The notes under the pieces are model-generated. The model was not told where the DNA came from, made no database searches, and saw only the letters and a list, made by a program, of their open reading frames with translations. Positions 6,765-14,366 of a stretch of DNA of 21,182 bases are shown piece by piece. Source of the stretch: a virus; IMG/VR virus record IMGVR_UViG_3300047661_000045, positions 1 through 21,182 of that record; one strand, written 5' to 3'. Positions within the stretch are counted from its first letter, which is position 1, and every line of letters starts with the position of its first letter. The translations under genes and the position numbers were made by a program.

Positions 6765-7592
6765 ATGTATATTGTAATTCAAGAAATTCAGCTTAAAAAG
6801 CCAAATAAAAATGGAGCCTATAAGGAATTCAAGGTTGACACCATTTCATTCTCATTTAATGGTATTACCAAAACTCATTATTACTACAATGCCAATTACG
6901 CCGCCGGACGCTTTGAACGGCTTCACCTTGAAGCGTATAAAATCAGCTTACGCGAAAGCTACAGGGAGGACGGCATGGTTAAGGCAAAGCAGTGCGTCAT
7001 TGCAACAATCGGATATTATCAGCTTGCAGATGATTTTTGGCCTTTATACGACCTGATAGAATCCGGCTTAAGCCGTGTAGCCGGGATGTTTAGTGATACC
7101 GATAACCTTTATGACCTCGTAGAAGCCAAGATAAAGCCGTTGCGGGAAAGAATCAAGCGTGAATACCACAAGACGGATGAATATAAAACCATCCGTGAGC
7201 GGGATAAAGTCCAAAAGAAGTATCAAAAAGTCAAAGCAGCCTTTGCAAAGAAATACAGCGTTGACGCAGATGAATACGATTGTTGCTATGATATTTTCGG
7301 TCATGTGATGGAGCCGGACTACCTGGCGGAAATAATAAAAAAGGCTAATGCTTATAGTAGTTACTCGAATTATTCAAGTGGTAACTACAGTTACAGCGGT
7401 TCGTCCAGTGGAGGGGATTACAGTAGTTACCTTAAATCCAATTCAAGTAACTACACCGAGGAAGAAAAGCAAGCATTGAAAAAGTTCTACAAAAAACTTG
7501 CTATGGAATTTCACCCTGACAGAAATCCCGATACGGACACCACCAAGGAAATGCAGCTGATAAATAAGCTCAAAGATGAATGGAATTTGTAA
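6765..7592 (+). CDS. J-domain (DnaJ-like) protein of the island
   Basis: A 275-residue protein. The last 40 residues form a J-domain with the HPD motif at 250-252 (KKLAMEFHPDRNPDTD), which stimulates DnaK ATPase. Unusually the J-domain is C-terminal. Residues 1-200 are a helical, charged region with no family I can name. Residues 204-235 are a Ser/Tyr/Gly/Asn-rich linker (SSYSNYSSGNYSYSGSSSGG) whose DNA contains two copies of the GTAGTTAC-N16-GTAACTAC repeat. ATG at 6765 follows AGAGGT. Its position between replication and head genes suggests a role in recruiting host DnaK for replication or head assembly. Confidence 0.75.
   Translation: MYIVIQEIQLKKPNKNGAYKEFKVDTISFSFNGITKTHYYYNANYAAGRFERLHLEAYKISLRESYREDGMVKAKQCVIATIGYYQLADDFWPLYDLIESGLSRVAGMFSDTDNLYDLVEAKIKPLRERIKREYHKTDEYKTIRERDKVQKKYQKVKAAFAKKYSVDADEYDCCYDIFGHVMEPDYLAEIIKKANAYSSYSNYSSGNYSYSGSSSGGDYSSYLKSNSSNYTEEEKQALKKFYKKLAMEFHPDRNPDTDTTKEMQLINKLKDEWNL
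7357..7388 (+). repeat. Inverted pair 2 (GTAGTTAC-N16-GTAACTAC) inside the J-domain gene
   Basis: Perfect 8-bp inverted arms at 7357-7364 and 7381-7388 with a 16-bp spacer. It falls in the Ser/Tyr-rich linker codons. Confidence 0.8.
7423..7454 (+). repeat. Inverted pair 3 (GTAGTTAC-N16-GTAACTAC) inside the J-domain gene
   Basis: Perfect 8-bp inverted arms at 7423-7430 and 7447-7454, again with 16 bp between them, although the spacer sequence differs from that of pair 2. Confidence 0.8.
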
Positions 7593-7624
7593 GTAGTTAT
7601 CGCATAATAATTTTTGGTAACTAC
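7593..7624 (+). repeat. Inverted pair 4 (GTAGTTAT-N16-GTAACTAC), upstream of the 55-aa gene
   Basis: The arms at 7593-7600 and 7617-7624 are again 24 bp apart. The right arm is followed by A and AGGAG, the ribosome-binding site of the next gene. The whole block aligns with pair 1, including CG at the spacer start and a T-rich spacer. Confidence 0.78.
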
Positions 7625-7636
7625 AAGGAGAGTGAG

Positions 7637-7804
7637 GTGAACACAATACCTATGTTTAATATTTATCTGAAAAATGGCGATTTTGTCGAAGCAAAAAGTT
7701 TTTGCCCTTACGAATGGGATGAGCACTTTATCAAAGCCGAGGGCATAGAAGGCAAAACCTATTATGTCAATCGTGATTTTATTGTGAAAATCGTTGAGGA
7801 CTAA
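7637..7804 (+). CDS. Small hypothetical protein, 55 aa
   Basis: I do not recognise the family. The sequence MNTIPMFNIYLKNGDFVEAK and the alternating pattern after it suggest a small all-beta domain. GTG at 7637 follows AAGGAG by 6 bases and is the preferred start; ATG at 7652 is possible. It lies between the J-domain and portal genes in the same direction, with repeat pair 4 just upstream of its ribosome-binding site. Confidence 0.6.
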   Translation: MNTIPMFNIYLKNGDFVEAKSFCPYEWDEHFIKAEGIEGKTYYVNRDFIVKIVED

Positions 7805-7810
7805 TTTTAC

Positions 7811-7836
7811 AGTTATGTACTATAAGTATATAACTA
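7811..7836 (+). repeat. Palindrome upstream of the portal gene
   Basis: AGTTATGTACT-ATA-AGTATATAACT is an 11-bp-arm palindrome with one mismatch, followed by AAAGAGGTG, the portal ribosome-binding site. The outer AGTTA/TAACT parts match the arms of inverted pairs 1-4, but the spacing is 21 rather than 24 bp. It may be a divergent member of the same family or an RNA hairpin controlling translation. Confidence 0.5.
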
Positions 7837-7853
7837 AAGAGGTGATATAAACA

Positions 7854-9041
7854 ATGAGTATATTTTCTAAAATATTTAGATCTAATCAGCCGCAGCAAAC
7901 AGTACCCGCTGTGGTAATGGGTGCAACCCCATATTTTACACCCTTCAGTGGCAATGCTTATGAATCGGATATTTACCGCGCCTCAGTCGATGCTATAGCA
8001 CGGCATGTCGCAAGGCTTAACGGCTCGCACATTATAAAGACAGGCAACGGCAGGCAGCCGGGCGATGATGCTTTAAACTATCTACTTCAAATCCGCCCAA
8101 ATCCTTATATGTCGGCCTTCGATATGATTTATAAACTGACTACGCATTATTACATATACAATAACGCTTTTGCACTTCTACAGAGGGATGGCAGCGGCAA
8201 CCTTACTGGAATATTCCCGTTGAATGTAACAAGCATGGAATTTATGACTGACCCAACAGATACGTTATATTGTCAATTTTACTTCCGCAACGGGCAAAAC
8301 TGCATTTTGCCCTATGCCGACATAATCCACCTTCGCCGGAACTTCAATGGCAATGACTTACTAGGTGACAGCAACACAGCCATTCTTCCGGCTCTGCAAC
8401 TGGCACAAACGCAGAGCGAAGGTATAACCGCAGGTATTCGGGCAGGTGCGAGCATTCGCGGACTACTGAAATATAATCAAGTGCTGGCACCAGATGCGCT
8501 GAAAAGGGAGAAAGCAGCGTTTATCGCAGATTATATGAACATTTCAAATAACGGCGGTATAGCTGCCATTGACAGTAAGGCGGATTATGTGCCGCTTGAA
8601 TCCAAGCCATACATTATAGACGCCGACCAACTCGCCGCCGTGAAATCAAAAATTTATGAGTACCTAGGCATTTCTGAAGATGTTGTGAGTAGTAGCTATG
8701 AGGAAGATGTTGGCACGGCATTTTATGAATCAGTTGTTGAACCGTTCGCCGCACAAATATCGCAGGAATACACAGCGAAGATTTTTACACCCATTGAACA
8801 ACTATACGGAAACATGATTATTTTTGAAGCCGGTTCGATGGATTATGCTTCATATGAAACCCGTGTTGCCACTCTGACGGCGGCGCTTCCAATGGGCTTA
8901 TTCAGTGTTGATGAAGCCCGCGAAATCCTAAACATGCCGCCTATTGGGGGCGACGAGGGCGCAAAGAGGTTGCAAACCTTAAATGTAGTGCAGGCAGATA
9001 AAGCTGCACAATACCAAGGTGTGGGAGGTTCACAGCAATGA
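7854..9041 (+). CDS. HK97-family portal protein
   Basis: A 395-residue portal, the dodecameric ring at the unique capsid vertex through which DNA enters and to which the connector binds. YESDIYRASVDAIARHVARL near the start, NPYMSAFDMIYKLTTHYYIYNNAF and LPYADIIHLRR are characteristic of the family, as is the C-terminal ALPMGLFSVDEAREILNMPP segment. Length is typical. ATG at 7854 follows AGAGGTGAT. It overlaps the protease gene by 4 bases (ATGA), indicating translational coupling in a head operon. Confidence 0.95.
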   Translation: MSIFSKIFRSNQPQQTVPAVVMGATPYFTPFSGNAYESDIYRASVDAIARHVARLNGSHIIKTGNGRQPGDDALNYLLQIRPNPYMSAFDMIYKLTTHYYIYNNAFALLQRDGSGNLTGIFPLNVTSMEFMTDPTDTLYCQFYFRNGQNCILPYADIIHLRRNFNGNDLLGDSNTAILPALQLAQTQSEGITAGIRAGASIRGLLKYNQVLAPDALKREKAAFIADYMNISNNGGIAAIDSKADYVPLESKPYIIDADQLAAVKSKIYEYLGISEDVVSSSYEEDVGTAFYESVVEPFAAQISQEYTAKIFTPIEQLYGNMIIFEAGSMDYASYETRVATLTAALPMGLFSVDEAREILNMPPIGGDEGAKRLQTLNVVQADKAAQYQGVGGSQQ

Positions 9042-9616
9042 AAGAAACCCGTATTTGCGAAATAAGAGCCGCCGATCCGGCAGGTGAAAACGGCCTTATA
9101 TTAGAGGGAACGCCGATTGTTTTCAATCAGCCTACCACCATAAACGACCCGAAAGGTAAGTTTGTGGAGATCATCAAGCCGGGAGCGCTGGCAAGCGCAG
9201 ACCTGACAGACACACGTTTACTTTATAACCACGACACAAGTAAGGTACCACTTGCAAAAGCTCCAAAGACTATGCAGCTTGAAAACAGTCCGGTAGGGCT
9301 TCGGATGGTTGCACAACTTCCAAATACGGAAGAAGCACGCAGCGTTCACACAGCAGTGCAGCGCGGTGACTTGTCAGGTATGAGCTTTTCTTTCAAAGTG
9401 CCACTCGGGGGCGATAGTTACGACCCAAAGACAAACACCCGAACAATAAATAAAATTGACAAGGTGTATGAAATTAGTGTCGTTCCGTTCCCTGCCTACC
9501 CTCAAACGTCGGTTGAAGCGCGGGCGGCAATCGACGAAAGCAGTGCAACATTCCAAGACCCCAAAAAAGCAGAAGCCCGTATAAAAATTAACCAAATATT
9601 AAAAAGGAGCTTTTAA
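9038..9616 (+). CDS. HK97-family prohead protease (peptidase S78/U35 type)
   Basis: A 192-residue maturation protease that cleaves the scaffold-like N-terminus of the capsid protein during head assembly. The active-site His65 is seen in LLYNHD and Ser113 in GDLSGMSFSF, with the IKPGAL motif upstream and YEISVVPFPAYP after it, all as in the family. It overlaps the portal gene by 4 bases and is followed 3 bp later by the capsid gene. Confidence 0.95.
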   Translation: MKETRICEIRAADPAGENGLILEGTPIVFNQPTTINDPKGKFVEIIKPGALASADLTDTRLLYNHDTSKVPLAKAPKTMQLENSPVGLRMVAQLPNTEEARSVHTAVQRGDLSGMSFSFKVPLGGDSYDPKTNTRTINKIDKVYEISVVPFPAYPQTSVEARAAIDESSATFQDPKKAEARIKINQILKRSF

Positions 9617-9619
9617 ACT

Positions 9620-10843
9620 ATGAAATTTTCTGATAAAGCCGAAGCATTCAACTTTTATCGCACATCAACCGCCGAGGTAATAGAAACCCGTGCCACCGAA
9701 ATTGGCAGGCTGATTGATGCCGATGCCACAGCGGATGTTTCCGCACTAAACATTGAACTTGACGGCTTGAAAGATGCCAAGACAAGCATCGAGCAGCGCA
9801 GTGCAATGAAGGACAAGCTGAAAGGATTCAATCCTATTACAGGTCGCAATTTTGATGATAAGCCGGAACAGCGCGACGATGACAATATTTTTGGCAGTCG
9901 TGAATACAGGGGTGCATTTTTCAAGCAAATGCTGAACCAACCACTTTCAAAAGATGAATCAGCAATTTTTGACAGAGCGCAGAACCAAGCACATATTGAG
10001 CGCAGAGACGCTTTTACAGGCGTAACAAGTGGCGCAGCGGTTATTCCAACGCAGACGCTTGACGAAGTTGTTAAAAAAGCAGTCACACAGGGCAATATTC
10101 TTCAATATGTGCGACAGTTCCGTATTCCGGCTAATCTGTCAATACCGGTTGCAACACCCGAAGATACCGCAGCGTGGCATGCTGAAGGCGAAATAGTTAC
10201 TCCGAGTACAAACACACCGGCAAAGGTATCATTTAGCGCATACGAGCTTTTGAAGGTGTTCAGCCTGTCAGTGGCAAGCAACGCAATGAGTATACAGGCA
10301 TTTGAAGCATATCTGACAACTGAACTTTCACGTACGATTATGGCAGCAATCAACACCGGTGTATTTAGCGGTGTTGGCACCACGCAGCCTACAGGTATTT
10401 TACCCGGCATTACATGGGGTATGACCAACAGTGCCACATTTGCTTCCACAGGCATTAAATTTGCTGATATGTTAGGACTTGCCGCAATGCTGAAACGTGG
10501 CTATGCTCAAGGTGCAGTGTGGGCTATGAACAATACAACGCTTTTCAATCGGATCATGTCTGTTGTTGATTCAATTGGCAGACCAATGTTTACAGACCCG
10601 ACAAACGGCGGCGTTGGCTACATACTGGGCAAGCCTGTTGTAATTGATGATTTTATGCCGGATGATACAATCCTTTTTGGCAACTTCCAGTATTACGGTG
10701 TGAACATGCCACAGGATATACTTCTTGAAGTGTCAAGGGAATCTAGTTTCAAACAAGGTTTGATTGACTACCGTTCAATGGCTGTAGCAGATGCAAAACC
10801 AATTGTATCGGAAGCATTTCTTAAATTAACAGTTGGCGCGTAA
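9620..10843 (+). CDS. HK97-fold major capsid protein
   Basis: 407 residues. Residues 10-75 are a helical delta/scaffold domain (EVIETRATEIGRLIDADATA onward), normally removed by the prohead protease. The mature HK97 shell domain begins near residue 130 (RDAFTGVTSGAAVIPTQTLDEVV), with the E-loop and P-domain typical of the fold, a conserved GTTQPTGI and a late ILFGNFQYYGV strand. Cleavage is expected between about residues 110 and 132. AAAAAGGAG lies about 10 bases before ATG 9620. Carrying its own capsid is the central feature that separates capsid-forming satellites from those that remodel helper capsids. Confidence 0.95.
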   Translation: MKFSDKAEAFNFYRTSTAEVIETRATEIGRLIDADATADVSALNIELDGLKDAKTSIEQRSAMKDKLKGFNPITGRNFDDKPEQRDDDNIFGSREYRGAFFKQMLNQPLSKDESAIFDRAQNQAHIERRDAFTGVTSGAAVIPTQTLDEVVKKAVTQGNILQYVRQFRIPANLSIPVATPEDTAAWHAEGEIVTPSTNTPAKVSFSAYELLKVFSLSVASNAMSIQAFEAYLTTELSRTIMAAINTGVFSGVGTTQPTGILPGITWGMTNSATFASTGIKFADMLGLAAMLKRGYAQGAVWAMNNTTLFNRIMSVVDSIGRPMFTDPTNGGVGYILGKPVVIDDFMPDDTILFGNFQYYGVNMPQDILLEVSRESSFKQGLIDYRSMAVADAKPIVSEAFLKLTVGA

Positions 10844-10857
10844 AATAAATTGAGTAT

Positions 10858-10889
10858 TGCCGGTATACTGCATATGTGGTGTACCGGCA
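10858..10889 (+). terminator. Hairpin after the capsid gene (partial terminator/attenuator)
   Basis: TGCCGGTATAC (10858-10868) pairs with GTGTACCGGCA (10879-10889) through 11 bp including one wobble, followed by TTATTCTTT. It separates the abundantly needed capsid from the downstream connector and terminase genes, so it may reduce their expression. It could also stabilise the 3' end of the capsid mRNA. Confidence 0.6.
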
Positions 10890-10914
10890 TTATTCTTTAA
10901 ATGGAGGAATTAAA

Positions 10915-11196
10915 ATGGCAATATTAACGCTAGATGAGGCATATGAAGCATTAAGACTTACTCCGGGTGATTTTGATGTTTTATTGCAATCTTATATTGA
11001 TACAATGCCTGATTATCTGCTTGCGAAGACAGGCAGTTCATGGGGAGACAGTACAGCAGCAGGATATGGTATTGCCAAGACAGCCGCAAAGTTTATTATT
11101 CTGCAATGGTTTGATATGCAACCAGATAATCAGATTGAAATCGAAAGTTTGTTAGGTATATTATCAGTTATCGCCCGGAGTAATAATAATGGCTAA
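10915..11196 (+). CDS. Gp6-like head-tail connector protein
   Basis: A 93-residue helical adaptor of the HK97 gp6/DNA-packaging family, which forms a ring under the portal and begins the interface to the tail. MAILTLDEAYEALRLTPGDF and the run of short helices ending WFDMQPDNQIEIESLLGIL fit the family. ATG at 10915 has a good TGGAGGA at 8 bases; an upstream in-frame GTG at 10876 lies within the hairpin and is rejected. In a satellite this protein would be the surface presented to helper tails. It overlaps the HNH gene by 8 bases. Confidence 0.8.
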   Translation: MAILTLDEAYEALRLTPGDFDVLLQSYIDTMPDYLLAKTGSSWGDSTAAGYGIAKTAAKFIILQWFDMQPDNQIEIESLLGILSVIARSNNNG

Positions 11197-11530
11197 AGAT
11201 TATGCAAAGGACTTCTATCACAGCAAAACATGGGTAAAGTGCCGAAGTAGCTTTATGACAAGTAAGTATTATTTATGTGAAAGATGCGAGGGTGTTGCGG
11301 TTATCTGCCACCATAAGACGCATATAACACCTGCAAACATCAACGACCCGAACATTACACTGTCATGGGACAACCTTCAAGCGCTGTGTGTAGAGTGTCA
11401 CAATGTTGTACATGGCAATTCACAAGTAACACAAGATGGATTGAGGTTTGACGCGAACGGAAACTTAATTAAAGCCCCCGGCAATAAAAATCCTGCAAAT
11501 TTCCCAGAGACCAGCGCCAGTCATAAATAA
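11189..11530 (+). CDS. HNH endonuclease of the packaging module
   Basis: 113 residues with a zinc-binding CERC pair (about residues 31-34), the HNH core CHHKTHI with the first catalytic His, and the second CVECHNVVHG metal/His motif. HNH proteins next to terminases in HK97-like phages assist terminase cleavage at cos sites, so this gene points to cos-type packaging. It is immediately upstream of the terminase pair, as usual. It overlaps the connector, and the start follows CGGAG. Confidence 0.92.
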   Translation: MAKDYAKDFYHSKTWVKCRSSFMTSKYYLCERCEGVAVICHHKTHITPANINDPNITLSWDNLQALCVECHNVVHGNSQVTQDGLRFDANGNLIKAPGNKNPANFPETSASHK

Positions 11531-11563
11531 ACCCCTCCATGACTTTTTTATATTACGAGGGGT
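11531..11563 (+). other. Stem-loop between HNH and small terminase genes
   Basis: ACCCCTC (11531-11537) pairs perfectly with GAGGGGT (11557-11563) across a 19-base loop containing six T. It is not followed by a T run on the plus strand, so it is a weak terminator candidate. A cos-associated or translational element is possible. Confidence 0.35.
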
Positions 11564-11602
11564 ATAAAAATACTATATGTATTATATCTGAGGTGATAAA
11601 AC

Positions 11603-11920
11603 ATGGCATTAACAAAGGTAAAAAAGCTGATTGACGCAATTTCAGAGGAAAGAAAACCTGTTGCAGAAAGCCTTTTAAAAGAATTGTCTTTCATGGAACG
11701 AACATTATCGGAACTCAAAAAGACAGTGCAGGAAGTGGGCGCGGTTGAACATTTTGAAAACGGAAAGCAGAAGTTTGTCCGCGAAAATCCCGCTCTGAAA
11801 TCCTATAATACGACCATTCAGCGGTATGCACTGATTTATAAACAGTTTGTTGACCTGTTGCCTGTCGCAGTCAAGCCCGAAGCCAAGGACGATCTAATGG
11901 TATTCATGGGAAAGAAGTGA
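11603..11920 (+). CDS. Small terminase subunit (P27-like)
   Basis: 105 helical residues. The C-terminal pattern VRENPALKSYNTTIQRYALI followed by LLPVA is characteristic of P27-family small terminases, which recognise the packaging site and recruit the large subunit. ATG at 11603 follows GAGGTGA. Four bases separate it from the large terminase gene. Having its own small subunit means the island can direct packaging of its own DNA. Confidence 0.85.
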   Translation: MALTKVKKLIDAISEERKPVAESLLKELSFMERTLSELKKTVQEVGAVEHFENGKQKFVRENPALKSYNTTIQRYALIYKQFVDLLPVAVKPEAKDDLMVFMGKK

Positions 11921-11924
11921 TTTT

Positions 11925-13565
11925 GTGAACCCAATACTTGAATATTGGAATGGAATTCAGTCCAAACGCTTCATTGTTTCAAAAAGAGTATATAAACTTT
12001 ATGAAAAGCTGGCAGACGAGATTAATAAACCCACAAGTCAGTACATATACGATGAATCCAAGGCAAACCGCGCAATAGAGTTTATAGAACAGTTCTGTAA
12101 GCATTCTAAAGGCGAATGGGCGGGGCAATCTGTTAGGTTAGAACTATTCCAAAGGGCATTTATTTGCGCTCTATTTGGCTTTGTGGATGCTCAAACGGGC
12201 TATAGAAGATACCGTGAAACCCTGTTTTTAGTAGCCCGTAAGAATGGAAAAAGCACCATGCTAGCGGCAATTGCTCTATACTGTATGATTGCAGATGGTG
12301 AAAGCGGTGCGGAGATATATTCCACAGCCACAAAACGCGATCAGGCGCGACTTCTATTCGATGAAGCCATAAACATGGTGAAACAATCGCCCGCGCTCTC
12401 AAAGCATATCAGGAAGCGCAAAACCGACCTGTATTTTGATGCGGGTATGTCAAAGTTCCAACCGTTGGGGCGCAATTCTGACACATTGGACGGTCTGAAT
12501 GCTTCACTTGTTATCATGGACGAGCTTCACGGCGTCAAAGACCGTAACCTATATGAAGTTATGAAACAGTCACAGAGCGCACGCAGACAGCCTTTATTGA
12601 TTATGATAACCACAGCGGGGACTGTGCGCGAATGTATTTTTGATGATATGTACTCCTATGCCTGCAATGTCATTGATGGCACATTCAAAGACGAGAGCTT
12701 TCTTCCAGTTCTCTATGAGTTGGACACCGCCGAGGAATGGGATGATCCCAAAGCATGGCCAAAGGCAAACCCCGGACTGGGAACCATTAAAAAACTTGAT
12801 GATCTCCAGCGTAAGGTTGAACGTGCCAAGAGCAGCGCCGCCGATCTGCCCGGTTTACTCTGTAAAGACTTCAATATCAGGCAGAATGCAGCCACGGCAT
12901 GGCTTACGTTCGATAATATAGAGAATAAAGAAACCTTCGATCTTGAAAAATTCCGTAATTGTTATGCTATCGGTGGCGCTGATCTGTCAATTACAACTGA
13001 TCTGACGAGCGCAACGCTTCTTTTTGTGGATAAGGAAACAGGAGAACGTTATATTCATCAAATGTACTGGTTGCCGCATGACAGCTTCTATGAGCGTGTA
13101 CAACGTGACAAAATACCATACGATATATGGAAGGACAAAGGATTGTTGCGGCTCTGCAACGGCAACACAATAGATTACAGCGATGTGACGGCATGGTTTA
13201 ATGAGATGCTGAACGATTACGGCATAACTCCGCTATGGGTTTACTACGACAGTTACAGCGCCCGGTACTGGGTTGATGAAATGCAGCAGTACGGCTATAA
13301 GATGGAACGCTGCATTCAGGGTGCGAAGACGCTGTCACTTCCAATGCAGCAGATGGGTGCCGACCTGAAGGCGAAGAAAATCAATTATAACAACTCGCCT
13401 ATGCTAAAATGGTGCCTGTCAAACACCGGCATTTTGACCGACCGCAACGGGAACATCGTTCCTATAAAGTCACAACAGCCCAAAATGAGGATTGATGGCA
13501 TGGCGTCGATGTTGGATGCTTATGTTGGATTATTTGAACATTATGAGGAATTTTTAAGAGCGTGA
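11925..13565 (+). CDS. Large terminase subunit (ATPase and nuclease)
   Basis: 546 residues. The N-terminal packaging ATPase has Walker A LVARKNGKST (about 103-111), Walker B SLVIMDE (194-200) and the coupling motif MITTAGT (227-233). The C-terminal RNase H-like nuclease has Asp353 (GGADLSITTDLTSA), YYDSYSARYW and the late DGMASMLDAY. Together these translocate DNA into the prohead and cut it. GTG at 11925 is the only reasonable start; its ribosome-binding site is weak (AAGAAGTGA), suggesting coupling to the small subunit. Length is full. Confidence 0.95.
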   Translation: MNPILEYWNGIQSKRFIVSKRVYKLYEKLADEINKPTSQYIYDESKANRAIEFIEQFCKHSKGEWAGQSVRLELFQRAFICALFGFVDAQTGYRRYRETLFLVARKNGKSTMLAAIALYCMIADGESGAEIYSTATKRDQARLLFDEAINMVKQSPALSKHIRKRKTDLYFDAGMSKFQPLGRNSDTLDGLNASLVIMDELHGVKDRNLYEVMKQSQSARRQPLLIMITTAGTVRECIFDDMYSYACNVIDGTFKDESFLPVLYELDTAEEWDDPKAWPKANPGLGTIKKLDDLQRKVERAKSSAADLPGLLCKDFNIRQNAATAWLTFDNIENKETFDLEKFRNCYAIGGADLSITTDLTSATLLFVDKETGERYIHQMYWLPHDSFYERVQRDKIPYDIWKDKGLLRLCNGNTIDYSDVTAWFNEMLNDYGITPLWVYYDSYSARYWVDEMQQYGYKMERCIQGAKTLSLPMQQMGADLKAKKINYNNSPMLKWCLSNTGILTDRNGNIVPIKSQQPKMRIDGMASMLDAYVGLFEHYEEFLRA

Positions 13566-13582
13566 AAGTGAGGCTAATCTTT

Positions 13583-14137
13583 ATGAAATTATTTCACAAC
13601 ACAGATATAGAAAATCTAGAAAGCATTAAAAAGCAGGGACTTGTAGCAAGCAAAAGCAAAAAGATGGGTACAAAAGCAACCAGTATATGCTTAGCAGACT
13701 TCAAACCTCAAAATATCCCCGAATATGTTGACTTTGTGAAGTGCATATACTTAACGCCATGTAATAGTGGTCTTATAAATGGAGGATTTGAGCAAAAGTC
13801 TTTTGAAACAGAAGATGATATTTTAAGTAATATGCGTCCTCTTATGATTAAATCTCAAGACTTAAACAATAAAAAATTGTATTGTGCTTCAGTACTTATT
13901 TCTCTAAAACTCACAAACCTAATAAACGAAAACTATTGGGGAGTAGGCAGAGAAGAAAAGTTGACTGAAATGTGCAATTCATCTCGTTATAAAAGCCTAT
14001 GTTCTAAGTATTGGGCAAGCTTTAGACCGTTTGATAAGTATTTATTGAAATATGGAAAAGTGCCAGTAGTAGAAGGCAATGAGAATGTTGAAGTGCTTTA
14101 TTTTGATGATATATCGCCTGATAAAATACAATTCTGA
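13583..14137 (+). CDS. Possible ADP-ribosyltransferase-fold (DarT-like) cargo protein
   Basis: A 184-residue protein, more AT-rich than the head genes before it and located last in that operon, where satellites and phages often keep cargo. The N-terminus KLFHNTDIENLESIKKQGLV follows the H-x-T...NL..I...G pattern of DarT/KptA-type ADP-ribosyltransferase folds. PEYVDFVKCIYLTP resembles the DarT YV-F segment, and the C-terminal NVEVLYFDDISPDKI has a Glu in a strand where DarT has its catalytic Glu. No DarG-like macrodomain antitoxin is next to it. ATG 13583 follows GAGG; an upstream GTG (13562) is possible. The similarity is judged by eye only. Confidence 0.4.
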   Translation: MKLFHNTDIENLESIKKQGLVASKSKKMGTKATSICLADFKPQNIPEYVDFVKCIYLTPCNSGLINGGFEQKSFETEDDILSNMRPLMIKSQDLNNKKLYCASVLISLKLTNLINENYWGVGREEKLTEMCNSSRYKSLCSKYWASFRPFDKYLLKYGKVPVVEGNENVEVLYFDDISPDKIQF

Positions 14138-14174
14138 AGTCTGAAAAGAGCAGAGACTACCGAGTAAAGCAAAG

Positions 14175-14212
14175 GCCGTCCCGATATGGGGCGGCTTATT
14201 TTTGTTATTTTT
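14175..14212 (+). terminator. Terminator of the rightward head/cargo operon
   Basis: GCCGTCCC (14175-14182) pairs with GGGGCGGC (14188-14195) around a 5-base loop, followed by TTATTTTTGTTATTTTT. A strong intrinsic terminator 37 bp after the cargo gene. Confidence 0.88.
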
Positions 14213-14305
14213 AAAGTTTGGAAATACCTATGCTATGCAAATATTCTGTGAACAGGTTTGTATTTTTAAATTATGTCGAATAAGAAAATATTATAAAAAT
14301 AAGTG

Positions 14306-14347
14306 TTGACTTATGTGGATACATATTATATAATATATGTGGATACA
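14306..14347 (+). promoter_or_regulatory. Promoter of the RHH gene with a directly repeated operator
   Basis: The -35 TTGACT (14306-14311) and -10 TATAAT (14329-14334) have a 17-bp spacer. The 12-bp sequence TATGTGGATACA occurs twice in direct orientation, at 14312-14323 and 14336-14347, 24 bp apart, flanking the -10. Direct repeats at the promoter of a ribbon-helix-helix gene are the usual autoregulatory operator for such proteins. Confidence 0.78.
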
Positions 14348-14366
14348 AAATAAAGGAGATGAAACG

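Noticed and set aside
6721-7624. CRISPR-like array reading of the GTAACTAC repeats
   Set aside because: The repeats are 8-bp inverted arms at irregular distances between pairs, partly in coding sequence, without 25-40-bp direct repeats or cas genes.
9655-10095. 146-codon frame antisense to the capsid gene
   Set aside because: It is an antisense shadow of a well-supported capsid gene, with Ser/Leu-rich low-information sequence and no start signal.
11531-11602. A cos packaging site near the small terminase gene
   Set aside because: HNH plus terminase suggests cos packaging, but I could not identify a cos sequence; the stem-loop here is not enough evidence.
13583-14137. Naming the cargo gene KptA (tRNA 2'-phosphotransferase) or DarT outright
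   Set aside because: Only the short N-terminal pattern and a few later segments agree by eye; a fold search is needed before a specific enzyme name is justified.
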